The position numbers and the translations under genes were made by a program. 16,519 nt of DNA from the NCBI GenBank assembly GCA_030629475.1, contig DAOVOU010000005.1, positions 1 to 16,519 on the forward strand, in the 5' to 3' direction. This document shows positions 1 to 5,578 of this stretch, piece after piece (position 1 is the first letter of the stretch; each line of letters starts with the position of its first letter). This stretch comes from Desulfobacterales bacterium. Lineage in GTDB: Bacteria; Desulfobacterota; Desulfobacteria; Desulfobacterales; C00003060. Under the pieces are notes generated by a model, which was given only the letters and a program-made list of their open reading frames with translations, was not told where the DNA came from and searched no databases.

Positions 1-947
1 CGAAGAACCTCTTGAGTGTTCGACTTGTCCACGCCTACGTAAACCCCTGTGAGTCCGGTGTCACAATACGACAATACAAAGGAGTAGATAGCATAGGCAA
101 GACCCCGGCGTTCCCGGATTTCCTGAAACAGCCGGGAACTCATATTGCCGCCCAGGACGACATTCAGAAGGGCACACGCATGACGTCGAGGATCCGTCGT
201 GTAGATACCCCTGGTGCCCAGACAAATATGGACCTGCTCCAGATTCTTGGGATGAGCGGTCGCCACCCAATCCATGGTCGGTTTGGTGCGCTCCGGGAAG
301 TCATTCCCTTTTCGAACCACTTCAAATGCCTGAGCTATTGATTCTGCAAATGATACATGCTCCAGGTTTCCGGCTGCTGCAATTACGATCCGTTCAGGCT
401 GGTATGCCCGGCTGAAATATTCCTTTATGCTATCGGAATCGAACCTTGTCACGGTCTCAGGGGTTCCGAGTATAGAACGCCCTAAGGGATGGCTTCCCCA
501 AACAGCCTGGGCCAACAGGACATGGATGTGCTCGTCCGGTGTGTCCTCCAACATTCTTATTTCCTGGAGAATCACCTGGCGTTCTCGTTCTATCTCACCG
601 GGATCAAAAACAGAGTTCAAAAAAATGTCAGACAAGAGATCCACCATCGTATCCACATGGGTGTCCATGACCTTGGCATAATAGCAGGTGTTCTCTTTAC
701 TGGTGAAGGCGTTAGACTGACCGCCGATGGCGTCAAACTCTTTGGCGATCTGAAGGGCGGTTCGCCTTTCAGTCCCCTTGAAGATCATGTGCTCAATGAC
801 GTGGGAAAGTCCTCCCTCTTCAGCCTTTTCATCGCGGGCGCCCACATTGACCCAGACTCCCATTGCGACCGACCGAGCGTGAGGTACCTGCTTGGTAACG
901 ATTCTAATGCCATTGTTCAGGACCGTTTTGTTAAGATCGTGCGGCAT
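1..947 (-). CDS. M16 (pitrilysin/MPP-like) zinc peptidase, N-terminal ~315 residues, runs off left edge
   Basis: Translating the minus strand from the ATG at 947 gives an uninterrupted frame of about 315 codons to position 1, so the gene is truncated only by the window. Residues 49-53 read HVIEH, the inverted zinc motif HxxEH of family M16 (two His ligands, Glu as general base). A Glu at about residue 129 (in VILQEIRM) lies 76 positions beyond the second His, the spacing of the third ligand in M16B enzymes. An RRGLAYAIYS segment near residue 280 matches the conserved RGLAY region of the inactive half of the fold. Members of this subgroup are about 420 residues, so roughly a quarter is missing. 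The start overlaps the pnp end by 17 bp and has GGAGG about 7 nt upstream, so translational coupling to pnp is likely. The family often follows pnp in bacteria (YmxG-like); its physiological substrate is not known. Confidence 0.93.
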   Translation of the reverse strand, partial: MPHDLNKTVLNNGIRIVTKQVPHARSVAMGVWVNVGARDEKAEEGGLSHVIEHMIFKGTERRTALQIAKEFDAIGGQSNAFTSKENTCYYAKVMDTHVDTMVDLLSDIFLNSVFDPGEIERERQVILQEIRMLEDTPDEHIHVLLAQAVWGSHPLGRSILGTPETVTRFDSDSIKEYFSRAYQPERIVIAAAGNLEHVSFAESIAQAFEVVRKGNDFPERTKPTMDWVATAHPKNLEQVHICLGTRGIYTTDPRRHACALLNVVLGGNMSSRLFQEIRERRGLAYAIYSFVLSYCDTGLTGVYVGVDKSNTQEVL

Positions 948-3033
948 GTTTCTGATCCTCCATAATGGCCTTTCGGCTAAGGCGAATCTTGCCGTCACGA
1001 TCTACTTCAAGAACCTTGACCATAACTTTGTCGCCCTCCTTCAGAACATCAGTTACCTTATGGACGCGCTTTGAATCGAGTTGGGAGATATGCACCAGTC
1101 CGTCAGTTCCCGGAAAGATCTCTACAAACGCACCAAAGTCCATGATCTTGCGAACAGTCCCTTCATAGATGGCCCCAACTTCAGCCTCGCGAACAATATC
1201 CTTGATCATCTTGAGGGCCTTTTCGCTCGATTCGTTATCAACACCAAGGATCTTTACAAGGCCTGAATCCTCTATATCGATCCGGGTGTCGGTTTCCATC
1301 TGGATGGCCCGGATTACTTTGCCCCCGGGGCCGATGATATCCCGTATCTTGTCGGGATTGATCCGTAAGGACAGGATCTTGGGCGCATAGGGGGAAATCT
1401 CCGGCCTGGGCTCTTTGATGGTTTCTTCCATCCTGTCCAGGATAAAAAGGCGGCCTTTGCGTGCCTGGTCGAGGGCCTTTTGCATGATTGACTCGGACAG
1501 GCCTTCAATCTTGATATCCATTTGAAGGGAGGTGATCCCCTCGCGCGTGCCAGCTACTTTGAAGTCCATGTCACCCATGTGGTCTTCATCGCCAAGGATG
1601 TCAGAGAGTATGAGCACTTTGTCCCCTTCCTTCACGAGCCCCATTGCGATGCCTGCTACAGCGCTGTTGATCGGAACACCGGCATCCATTAGGGCAAGGC
1701 TGGTGGCACACACAGTGGCCATGGAGGAAGAGCCGTTTGATTCCAGGATCTCCGATACAACGCGGATTGTGTAGTCAAAAGTGTCTCGGTCTGGCAAGAC
1801 CTTTTGCACAGCGCGAGTGGAAAGCCCGCCGTGTCCGATTTCCCGTCGGCCGGGGCTTCCGAATCGCCTCGCTTCTCCAACTGAAAAGGGAAGGAAGTTG
1901 TAATGAAGCATGAAGGGCATGAAGACGTTCCCATCAAGGGTCTCAACCCGCTGTTCATCGCCAGTGGAACCAAGGGTTACAACGGCAAGGGCCTGGGTTT
2001 CGCCACGCCTGAAAAGGGCTGAGCCATGGGTCCGGGGTAGTGCCCCCACTTCACACGTGATGGGGCGAATCTCGTCGAACCTGCGGCCATCTATGCGACG
2101 GCCTTCTACGACGGCGAGATTGCGTATGATGCGGCGCTCAAGGGCGTGAAAAGCCTCATTAACCTGTTGTTCCTGATCGGCATAGCGATCTCCAAGGGCC
2201 GCCAGCACATCGGTTCTCACACCCTTCAGCACGTCAAGGCGTTTAAGCTTTTCAGGGACCTGCATGGCTTCCTTGATCCGCTCGGCAGCCAGGGCTTCCA
2301 CCTCTTTTGCCAGGACTTCGTCTATCTCACTGACAGGAGCGGGGCGCTTCGGCAGGCCCACGGCCTCCTTGAGTTTGACCTGTAGGTCAATAATTGGTTG
2401 TAAGGCTCTGTGGCCAAAAAAGATCGCTTCCAGTATATCCTCCTCTTTGACAAAGAGACCTTCTCCTTCCACCATGACCACAGCATCTTTGCTCCCTGCG
2501 ACGATCAGATTGATATCGCTGTTTTTCACTTCTTCACGGGTGGGGTTGACTCTGAAACGACCATTTATGCGACCCACACGCACGCAGGCGATCGGTCCGG
2601 CAAAGGGAATGTCAGACACCTCCAGGGCTGCCGAGGCACCTGTGACAGCTAACATATCAGGATCATTTTCCTTATCCACGGAGAGCACTGTGGCAATGAC
2701 CTGAGTCTCATGCCTGTAGTCTTTGGGGAAAAGAGGCCTGATCGGCCGATCTATGATCCGTGCAGTGAGCGTTTCCTTTTCGCTCGGTCGTCCAATCTCT
2801 CTACGAAAGTAGTTGCCGGGTATCATCCCGACCGCATATCCTTTTTCCTGATACTCAACCGTCAACGGCACAAAATCGATCCCTTCCCGGATTTCATCCG
2901 TGGAAACAACAGTCACCAAAACCATGGTGTCCCCATACCGGACCATGACAGCGCCACTGGCCTGCCGTGCCATCTTTCCTGTTTCTATGCTGAGGGTGCA
3001 ATCACCCACATTTGCCTTAAATGATACTTCCAT
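931..3033 (-). CDS. pnp: Polyribonucleotide nucleotidyltransferase (PNPase)
   Basis: PNPase is a trimeric 3'-5' phosphorolytic exoribonuclease, often part of the degradosome. It degrades RNA with inorganic phosphate, releasing nucleoside diphosphates. The 700 residues match the usual length. Domain order: first RNase PH-like domain (about 1-145), helical linker, second RNase PH domain (about 320-545), KH domain with the GPGGK loop near residue 565, and C-terminal S1 domain from about 618 (EGTVRKIMDFGAFVEI). The acidic run LGDEDHMGDMDFK near residue 485 is the catalytic/metal site of the second PH domain. The ATG at 3033 is preceded by GAGGAG at good spacing. It follows rpsO as in E. coli and overlaps the downstream peptidase gene. 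In enterobacteria this spacer carries RNase III and autoregulatory sites; here it holds repeats (see 3034-3178) and I see no clear equivalent. Confidence 0.98.
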   Translation of the reverse strand: MEVSFKANVGDCTLSIETGKMARQASGAVMVRYGDTMVLVTVVSTDEIREGIDFVPLTVEYQEKGYAVGMIPGNYFRREIGRPSEKETLTARIIDRPIRPLFPKDYRHETQVIATVLSVDKENDPDMLAVTGASAALEVSDIPFAGPIACVRVGRINGRFRVNPTREEVKNSDINLIVAGSKDAVVMVEGEGLFVKEEDILEAIFFGHRALQPIIDLQVKLKEAVGLPKRPAPVSEIDEVLAKEVEALAAERIKEAMQVPEKLKRLDVLKGVRTDVLAALGDRYADQEQQVNEAFHALERRIIRNLAVVEGRRIDGRRFDEIRPITCEVGALPRTHGSALFRRGETQALAVVTLGSTGDEQRVETLDGNVFMPFMLHYNFLPFSVGEARRFGSPGRREIGHGGLSTRAVQKVLPDRDTFDYTIRVVSEILESNGSSSMATVCATSLALMDAGVPINSAVAGIAMGLVKEGDKVLILSDILGDEDHMGDMDFKVAGTREGITSLQMDIKIEGLSESIMQKALDQARKGRLFILDRMEETIKEPRPEISPYAPKILSLRINPDKIRDIIGPGGKVIRAIQMETDTRIDIEDSGLVKILGVDNESSEKALKMIKDIVREAEVGAIYEGTVRKIMDFGAFVEIFPGTDGLVHISQLDSKRVHKVTDVLKEGDKVMVKVLEVDRDGKIRLSRKAIMEDQKHAARS

Positions 3034-3178
3034 TCTTGTTCTCCTCAGAATTCGTTATTTGTTTTAAGTGATGCCTAAAGTGAACTAAAGTCCCTAAAGT
3101 TGTGAATCCGAAATTCCTATTCGTTATTTGCAGCTCGCAACGCTTTACACTCAACGGTTGCCGCCACGATTCACGAGA
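3034..3178. repeat. rpsO-pnp spacer with TAAAGT repeats and an 11-bp direct repeat
   Basis: The 145-bp spacer contains three spaced TAAAGT units around 3070-3100 (family also seen at 4508-4550, 4660-4681 and 13349-13376). It also has a perfect 11-bp direct repeat TTCGTTATTTG at about 3051-3061 and 3120-3130. No convincing intrinsic terminator is visible on the minus strand, so rpsO and pnp are probably co-transcribed. Confidence 0.6.
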
Positions 3179-3448
3179 TTATTTTCGAAGACCCAGGGCC
3201 TTAATAATCTCCCGGTAACGTGTAATGTCCTTGCTTTTCAAATAGTTTAGCAACCTGCGCCGCTGGCCGACCACTTTTAGCAAGCCCCTTCTGGAATGAT
3301 GATCTTTTCGGTGGATCTTGAAATGCTCGTTTAGTTGGCTGATACGCTGAGTTAGAAGGGCGATCTGGATCTCTGGCGATCCCGTATCTGTTTCGTGAAG
3401 TTTGAACCGATCAATCAACGTCTTTTTTTCCTCTACTGCTAAAGCCAC
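3179..3448 (-). CDS. rpsO: 30S ribosomal protein S15
   Basis: S15 binds the central domain of 16S rRNA early in 30S assembly. The protein shows the family signature across its length: DTGSPEIQIALLT, the central HRKDHHSRRGLL, the basic QRRRLLNYLK and the C-terminal ALGLRK. I place the start at the GTG at 3448, giving 89 residues (MALAVEEKK...), the usual S15 length. AGGAGG then lies 8 nt upstream. The alternative in-frame TTG at 3454 would be only 2 nt from that ribosome binding site and would add two residues. It sits between truB and pnp as in E. coli and many other bacteria. In E. coli S15 represses its own translation by binding a pseudoknot in its leader; here the leader is repeat-derived, and I cannot say whether autoregulation persists. 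Confidence 0.97.
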   Translation of the reverse strand: MALAVEEKKTLIDRFKLHETDTGSPEIQIALLTQRISQLNEHFKIHRKDHHSRRGLLKVVGQRRRLLNYLKSKDITRYREIIKALGLRK

Positions 3449-3467
3449 TTTCAAAACCTCCTCTTTT

Positions 3468-3541
3468 GGATTGATGATTGTCGATTGACAATTGATGATT
3501 TGGGATTTTCAACCGACAATCTTCAATCGACAATCGACAAT
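3468..3541. repeat. Heptamer repeat block with facing arms (GATTGat / CAATCga)
   Basis: The truB-rpsO spacer consists of GATTG-type units on the left (about 3468-3492) and CAATC-type units on the right (about 3511-3541), mostly at 7-nt spacing. The arms are imperfectly complementary and could fold into a long hairpin in either transcript. The right arm runs into truB and encodes its last residues and stop codon. Confidence 0.8.
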
Positions 3542-4434
3542 GGAAAAACACAAGCATATGGATACACACCATTTTTCTTGCTTGAACTTATGACGGCAAC
3601 CAGGTTGCCTTGGGTATCGGTTACCTTTATCCACGGACAGGTCCGCCAAAGGCGGACCGCTGCAACTTCTTCCTGGGTCACTGGATGGCCATGTTGTATC
3701 TTTTTTAAAAGCTGATCACCCGCTGACATGCCTGGCATTTCCCTTAAGGCAACGCTCATTGGTATTATGTGGTTTGAGATCTTGCCGCTTGCAGCAAGCC
3801 TATCCAGGGTATTCAAAGATACAGCTTCGTCCAGGCCGAATCTGCCACTTTCGGTTCTACACAACTCGGTTAAATGCGCGCCACACCCCAGCGCGTCTCC
3901 GATATCAGCGCACAATGTACGAACATAGGTCCCAGCGCTGCAGCATACATCAAAGCGGACATCGGGCAGGCTGATGTCAAGTACTTCCAGCCCGTAGATG
4001 GAAATACGTCGGGGTGGTTTTTGTACGAAAGTCCCGTGCCGGGCTAGCCTATAAAGCGGCACCCCGTGGTGCTTGAGGGCAGAATACGCAGGAGGGGTCT
4101 GGTGTTTCACTTCCAGGAAGCTAAGGAAAACCTTGTGCACGTCCTGATCTGAGACTCCCAGGTCGGGTTCCGTTGAAACAACCCTGCCCGCGAGATCCTG
4201 GGTGTCGGTTCGAATCCCGAGCCTCATGACTCCTTCATATCGCTTTTTTCCATACGTAAAAAACCGGGCAAGGCGCGTAGCCTTATTTATACAGCAGATG
4301 AGCACGCCGGTGGCAAACGGATCCAGAGTGCCGGTGTGGCCCACCTTCTTGACTTTTAAGATCCTCTTTACGTGTGTGACTACCTGGGCAGATGTCATAT
4401 CTGGCGGTTTGTCTACAACGATGATCCCGTTCAT
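3523..4434 (-). CDS. truB: tRNA pseudouridine(55) synthase
   Basis: TruB isomerises U55 in the T-loop of most tRNAs. The 303-residue product starts MNGIIVVDKPPDMTS (family motif DKPxGxTS, here with Asp where Gly is usual). It carries GHTGTLDP with the catalytic Asp at residue 38, then ATGVLICC and KRYEGVMRLGIRTDTQD, the substrate-loop region, and SAGTYVRTLCADIGDALG. The C-terminal third is a PUA-like tail ending near YPYACVFP. Beyond that, the last four residues and the TGA are encoded by heptamer repeats. A 19-bp perfect palindrome also lies inside the tail region (3640-3658). The ATG at 4434 has a modest AAGGGA ribosome binding site. Unlike in many deltaproteobacteria, no DHH-family nrnA gene separates it from rbfA; a 317-bp repeat-rich gap lies there instead. 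Confidence 0.97.
   Translation of the reverse strand: MNGIIVVDKPPDMTSAQVVTHVKRILKVKKVGHTGTLDPFATGVLICCINKATRLARFFTYGKKRYEGVMRLGIRTDTQDLAGRVVSTEPDLGVSDQDVHKVFLSFLEVKHQTPPAYSALKHHGVPLYRLARHGTFVQKPPRRISIYGLEVLDISLPDVRFDVCCSAGTYVRTLCADIGDALGCGAHLTELCRTESGRFGLDEAVSLNTLDRLAASGKISNHIIPMSVALREMPGMSAGDQLLKKIQHGHPVTQEEVAAVRLWRTCPWIKVTDTQGNLVAVISSSKKNGVYPYACVFPLSIVD
3640..3658. repeat. 19-bp perfect palindrome inside truB (GGTCCGCC-AAA-GGCGGACC)
   Basis: Two 8-base arms around a 3-base loop form a perfect GC-rich stem within the truB PUA-tail coding region, encoding part of AVRLWRTCPW. It resembles REP-type palindromes more than ordinary coding sequence. The reading frame remains open through it. Confidence 0.75.
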
Positions 4435-4443
4435 CTTTCCCTT

Positions 4444-4470
4444 ATGTCTCGAAATTTCTACAACCCGTTG
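4444..4470 (+). repeat. Dispersed repeat, core copy 1 (ATGTCTCG...CTACAAC)
   Basis: The 21-base core matches copies at 11241 and 16355 with 2-3 mismatches and continues as CCCGTTGAA versus CCCATTGAA in the second copy. Only the left part of the element is present; the GGAATAATGG tail of the other copies is missing. It lies immediately upstream of truB, antisense to it. Confidence 0.7.
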
Positions 4471-4507
4471 AACTGCAATAGCGAGCGCATTCCCCTTAGA
4501 GGGTCGA

Positions 4508-4681
4508 AGTGCCTAAAGTGATCTAAAGTGATCTAAAGTGCCTAAAGTTAAGGTATTATGTCAATTTTATATACTTTTTCCAATAGGGGTAAATATTGCA
4601 GCATAAGAACGCTTTATCGTCCCTTTCTAAAATTGACTGCGCTGAAAGCGCATTCCTCAACTTTAGCTCACTTTAGGCACT
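4508..4681. repeat. Nested palindromic element with TAAAGTG arms
   Basis: The outer arms 4508-4529 and 4660-4681 are complementary over 22 bases with one mismatch (unit ctaaagtgat). Inside them a second perfect 10-bp pair, GTCAATTTTA (4560-4569) and TAAAATTGAC (4628-4637), is centred similarly. A compact hairpin TGCGCT-GAA-AGCGCA lies at 4638-4652. Additional tandem TAAAGTG units extend the left arm to about 4549. It could be a miniature inverted-repeat element or a structured RNA between rbfA and truB; no transposase is associated. Confidence 0.75.
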
Positions 4682-4751
4682 TTTTTGTTCCAGCTTGCGC
4701 TGGGTAGACGTCCTGACATAAAATACGTCACCAAACTTACGAAACAGAGCG

Positions 4752-5102
4752 CTAAGTTCCATTACGTATTTCCTTCAAGACCTTATTTATCCTGGTCCCC
4801 CGATCACAAGATTCGTCATAAAGGAACTCGAGCTCCGGCATGCGTCTGAGTTCGAGGCGATGGCTTAGCTGACGCCTCAGATACCCCGAAGCGCTTTTAA
4901 AGCCAGCCAGGGCGCTCAGCCTGCGTTCCTCTCCTTCGGCAACGGTAAAATAGATCCGGGCCGAACGGAGATCGTCAGTTATGCTCACACGCATGATGGT
5001 GACAAAATCCAAACGGGGATCCCTGATCTCTTTCTGCAGGAGATCGGATAGTTCCTTTTGTACCTGACCCCTTACTCTGTCAGCTCGCTTGTAGTGGATC
5101 AC
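4752..5102 (-). CDS. rbfA: 30S ribosome-binding factor A
   Basis: RbfA is a small KH-fold protein that binds the 16S 5' helix 1 region during late 30S maturation and cold adaptation. The 116 residues match the family. Recognisable segments are RADRVRGQVQKELSDLLQKEIRDPRL near the N terminus, VTIMRVSITDDLRSARIYFTV in the centre and LRRMPELEFLYDESCDRGTRIN toward the end. The start is a GTG at 5102 that overlaps the DUF503 stop (GTGA), which suggests translational coupling; GGAG lies about 11 nt upstream. Its position after infB and DUF503 is the conserved order of Gram-positive and deltaproteobacterial genomes. Confidence 0.96.
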   Translation of the reverse strand: MIHYKRADRVRGQVQKELSDLLQKEIRDPRLDFVTIMRVSITDDLRSARIYFTVAEGEERRLSALAGFKSASGYLRRQLSHRLELRRMPELEFLYDESCDRGTRINKVLKEIRNGT

Positions 5103-5386
5103 AGGCTGATGATCTCCATTTCCGAATCGATGATTTCAGCCACTTCCATGGCTTCAACAAAGTTCATAGCCTTGTCTAACTTGGAATTGATCCGTCGGCG
5201 ATCATTCCCCACAAAAGCCAGGCCTATTTCTGCACGCTGGTGGCTGTCATTGGCGCCAACCTCCGCCACTGACGCATTGAAGGTGTTTTGAAGACGGGTA
5301 ATTATACTCTTTACGATCCTGCGTTTGCCTTTTAATGAGGTGTTTCCAGGAATCCTCAAAACGATTGTGCCAATTCCAACAATCAT
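5099..5386 (-). CDS. ylxP: DUF503 family protein (YlxP-like)
   Basis: A protein of about 95 residues matching the DUF503 family by its N-terminal strand IVGIGTIVLRIPGNTSLKGKRR, the central FNASVAEVGANDSHQRAEIG and the hydrophobic NFVEAMEVAEI. In Bacillus the family member YlxP sits in the nusA-infB-rbfA operon; its biochemical role is unknown to me, and a link to ribosome biogenesis is inferred only from context. Start choice: the ATG at 5386, or the GTG immediately before it at 5389. Neither has a Shine-Dalgarno sequence, because the sequence upstream is a GATTGCG heptamer array. The TGA of a 36-codon upstream ORF overlaps this ATG (TGATG), so reinitiation is a plausible mode of translation. 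The 3' end overlaps rbfA by 4 bp. Confidence 0.9.
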   Translation of the reverse strand: MIVGIGTIVLRIPGNTSLKGKRRIVKSIITRLQNTFNASVAEVGANDSHQRAEIGLAFVGNDRRRINSKLDKAMNFVEAMEVAEIIDSEMEIISL

Positions 5387-5496
5387 CACGATTCGATTGC
5401 GGATTGCGGATTGCGGATTGCGGATTTACTCGACAACCTGTAATCCCCAATCGGTACAGGCAACATCAGAACGATTTTTCCAATTTCAAGAATCAT
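5386..5496 (-). pseudogene. 36-codon upstream ORF, degenerate copy of the DUF503 5' end
   Basis: From the ATG at 5496 the frame reads MILEIGKIVLMLP, closely resembling MIVGIGTIVLRIP at the start of DUF503. At the DNA level 5467-5508 matches 5357-5398 at 32 of 42 positions without gaps, and similarity continues weakly beyond. After about 22 codons it runs through the heptamer array and stops with a TGA overlapping the DUF503 ATG. No Shine-Dalgarno sequence is seen. It is either a relic of a partial duplication or a short coupled leader ORF. Confidence 0.55.
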
Positions 5497-5578
5497 CAGG
5501 GTTGATTTGGGATTTGTGATTTCAGATTCATTCTGCATTCCGCATTCCGCATTCCGCATTCCGAAATCCGCAATCGCT
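5393..5578. repeat. GATTGCG and GCATTCC heptamer arrays in the infB-DUF503 spacer
   Basis: Four tandem GGATTGC units lie at about 5394-5426 and four tandem GCATTCC units at about 5535-5565, continuing as GAAATCCGCAATCGC up to the infB stop. The two arrays are near-complementary (one difference per 7-mer), so they can pair as an imperfect hairpin across the intervening DUF503-like fragment. Confidence 0.85.

Larger units (their letters stand above)
4435..4751. other. Gene-free truB-rbfA spacer (317 bp)
   Basis: No plausible gene is seen on either strand. From left to right it holds one partial copy of the ACGTCTCGG-type dispersed element (4444-4470), a nested palindromic element with TAAAGTG arms (4508-4681), and a small hairpin CCAGC-TTGC-GCTGG (about 4690-4703). 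No T-rich terminator is evident on the minus strand, so read-through from rbfA into truB remains possible. Confidence 0.7.

Noticed and set aside
3449..3454. TTG start for S15 at 3454
   Set aside because: Only 2 nt from AGGAGG; the GTG at 3448 has correct spacing and yields the standard 89 residues.
4638..4703. Hairpins in the truB-rbfA gap as rbfA terminators
   Set aside because: Neither TGCGCT-GAA-AGCGCA nor CCAGC-TTGC-GCTGG is followed by a T-run on the minus strand.
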